Source: Clostridia bacterium (lineage in GTDB: Bacteria; Bacillota_A; Clostridia; Christensenellales; Aristaeellaceae). Taken from it: DNA of 31,773 bases. This document shows positions 25,579-31,773 of this stretch, piece after piece (the first letter of the stretch is position 1; each line of letters starts with the position of its first letter). Under the pieces are notes generated by a model, which was not told where the DNA came from, did not search any database, and saw only the letters and a program-made list of their open reading frames with translations. The stretch covers positions 1-31,773 of the forward strand of contig JAFQOY010000067.1 in assembly GCA_017412025.1 (NCBI GenBank), given 5' to 3'. Position numbers and translations under genes: made by a program.

Positions 25579-25721
25579 TGTTCTTTTGTGGATGAAAGAT
25601 GATAAAATTATGGAAGAATTCATGGAATTGTGGAGAAGTAAGAAGAGAAATAAATAATTATACGGCACGTTGTGGATAAAATGTGGAAAACGAAGGCGGT
25701 GGAGACGTTTTGAGACAGATG

Positions 25722-25730
25722 TGGTATACT
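25722..25730 (+). promoter_or_regulatory. Extended -10 promoter of the small membrane-protein gene
   Basis: TGG directly before TATACT (25725-25730) gives the extended -10 pattern. No good -35 box is visible. The start codon lies about 33 bases downstream. Confidence 0.45.
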
Positions 25731-25762
25731 GTCAGCAGAAAACAGGAATGGATGGATATGCG

Positions 25763-26317
25763 ATGAACAGGGGAAAGAGACTGAGAATTGGCGGGATCAT
25801 TTCCTGGCTGCTGGGGCTTCTTTGCGCGCTGGTGCTGGGCGCGGCGTTTTACGGCGCGATGGTCTATCAGCTCACGGGAGAAGAGACGCGCGCTGCGCAG
25901 CAGACAGCGCCGCAGCATACGCCTGCTCCGCTTGCGCAGGGGCTTGGCGGCGACATGCTGTATCCGGGGCCGCTTCTGGCCATCTCCGGCGCGCAGCTTG
26001 CCGGCGAAACGGCAGAGGATGTGCGCTTTGGCGGACGGATGTGCAGGGTGATCCGGCGCACATATGCGCTGCCCTCCGGAGAGCGGGCCGCCGCGGTCAG
26101 CGCGTATCCTGCGGCCTATCTGGAAAGGATGGCGCAGGAAAGCTATGTGCCGCAGCTGATTACCGGGTTTTCGCTTGCGGGCATGGACGCCGTGTATGCG
26201 CTGCGCGGACAGGATGCGCTTCTGTGCGCGCGCAGCGGCGAATATGTCTATATGATTGAGACGGCGGCGGACGAACAGAGCGCGTATGCGCTGGGCGCAG
26301 CGGCGTATCTGGAATGA
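25763..26317 (+). CDS. Single-span membrane protein of unknown function
   Basis: The protein has 184 residues from ATG 25763; an in-frame ATG at 25748 is an alternative. The ribosome binding site is weak for both. A short basic head (MNRGKRLRIGG) precedes one hydrophobic span (about 9-33: IISWLLGLLCALVLGAAFYGA). The remaining ~150 residues, Ala-rich, would face outside by the positive-inside rule. An Ala/Pro/Gln-rich stretch follows the span. No recognised domain. It lies alone between two terminators, ahead of rpoB. Confidence 0.65.
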   Translation: MNRGKRLRIGGIISWLLGLLCALVLGAAFYGAMVYQLTGEETRAAQQTAPQHTPAPLAQGLGGDMLYPGPLLAISGAQLAGETAEDVRFGGRMCRVIRRTYALPSGERAAAVSAYPAAYLERMAQESYVPQLITGFSLAGMDAVYALRGQDALLCARSGEYVYMIETAADEQSAYALGAAAYLE

Positions 26318-26360
26318 GCGGATCGATTCTCACAATGGCAGTTTGCATAATAATAGGAAA

Positions 26361-26386
26361 GAAGCGGTTTGAGGCCGCTTCTTTTT
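26361..26386 (+). terminator. Terminator before rpoB
   Basis: GAAGCGG (26361-26367) pairs with CCGCTTC (26375-26381), followed by TTTTT (26382-26386). It isolates rpoB from upstream transcription. Confidence 0.85.
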
Positions 26387-26469
26387 GTCCGTATGCGCCA
26401 TGTTTCTGAGGGAGTATTACAAAACTTCACAGAAACCAAAATATTTTTACAGAAAAGTGCCGGAAATGC

Positions 26470-26498
26470 TTGACAGGGCTTTAAAAAAAGAATACAAT
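26470..26498 (+). promoter_or_regulatory. Strong sigma-A promoter of rpoBC
   Basis: A perfect TTGACA (26470-26475), 17-bp A-rich spacer and TACAAT (26493-26498, five of six). Together with the terminator just upstream, this shows rpoBC starts its own transcript here. The leader is about 165 bases. Confidence 0.85.
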
Positions 26499-26533
26499 AC
26501 TATATTGCATCAGTATGCAAAATAGCGAAGTTA

Positions 26534-26621
26534 TGTCCGGGAGGACAGAGCTTCCCGCAATCATTGTACAACGCTTTGGGCTGTTTGGCAATGGGCAGTT
26601 CACGGCGAAGTGCCGCATTGC
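26534..26621 (+). ncRNA. Structured 5' leader of rpoB
   Basis: Within the leader, TGTCC (26534-26538) pairs with GGACA (26543-26547) around a GGGA tetraloop. A larger hairpin pairs GCAATG-GGCA (26588-26597) with TGCC-G-CATTGC (26611-26621), with one bulged G and a further TTC/GAA inside. GGGA (26539-26542) can also pair with TCCC (26553-26556), which excludes the first hairpin. Regulation of RNA polymerase synthesis is possible but unshown. Confidence 0.45.
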
Positions 26622-26669
26622 TGCATATATCCTTTGCAAGGCTTAGACAAGTTAGGGGTGATGGCATTC

Positions 26670-30500
<3,831 letters not shown>

Positions 30501-30538
30501 GCGCTGCGCGCTGCAAGCCGCCGGAAATGAACGTATAA

Positions 30539-31773
<1,235 letters not shown>

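Overview
The window most likely comes from the chromosome of a Gram-positive, Clostridia-type (Bacillota) bacterium with a GC-rich core genome. The reasons are strong purine-rich ribosome binding sites (GGAGG), sigma-A promoters (TTGACA/TATAAT), a Gram-positive LexA box, an ECF-type BioY, and RpoB/RpoC of bacterial type. No species name can be given from the sequence alone. No tRNA, rRNA or CRISPR array was seen.

Layout. Positions 1-6.5 kb are an accessory, AT-rich strip full of wreckage. It holds a protein-tail fragment and short repeats at the left edge, and a two-gene minus-strand unit: a small protein and a membrane protein with TrkA-N/RCK-like and ryanodine-receptor (RyR) domains. The 3' end of the membrane-protein gene looks frameshifted. 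These are followed by an IS30 element inactivated by an amber stop and a frameshift, a solo IS3 orfA with a frame change at an A6G run, and a deleted, multiply frameshifted ArsR-type regulator. Positions 6.6-8.8 kb are GC-rich and hold a PLP aminotransferase and a YghZ-type aldo-keto reductase (minus strand). Positions 8.85-9.8 kb are again AT-rich, with a divergent pair: a small Xre-type regulator and a SLOG (DUF1273/YpsA-like) protein flanking a perfect 12-bp palindrome.

Positions 9.8-14.8 kb are uvrB-uvrA (minus strand) behind a promoter overlapped by a LexA/DinR-type SOS box. Positions 14.9-21.6 kb form a peptide uptake operon (minus strand): M42 aminopeptidase, family-5 solute-binding protein, two permeases and two ATPases, with a near-consensus promoter at one end and a terminator at the other. 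bioY (minus) and argS (plus) are divergent. After argS come a DUF815-type AAA ATPase, a small membrane protein and a terminator, then rpoB with its own strong promoter and a structured leader, and the 5' part of rpoC (TTG start), which runs off the right edge.

How the genes work together. The opp/M42 operon fits import of peptides followed by intracellular trimming. uvrBA is an SOS-inducible excision repair pair. The best candidate for an undescribed system is the RyR/TrkA-N membrane protein with its small partner in the left accessory strip. The second is the HTH-palindrome-SLOG module. Very long antisense ORFs opposite rpoB, uvrA, uvrB, argS and the opp genes are by-products of GC-rich codon use and were not annotated.
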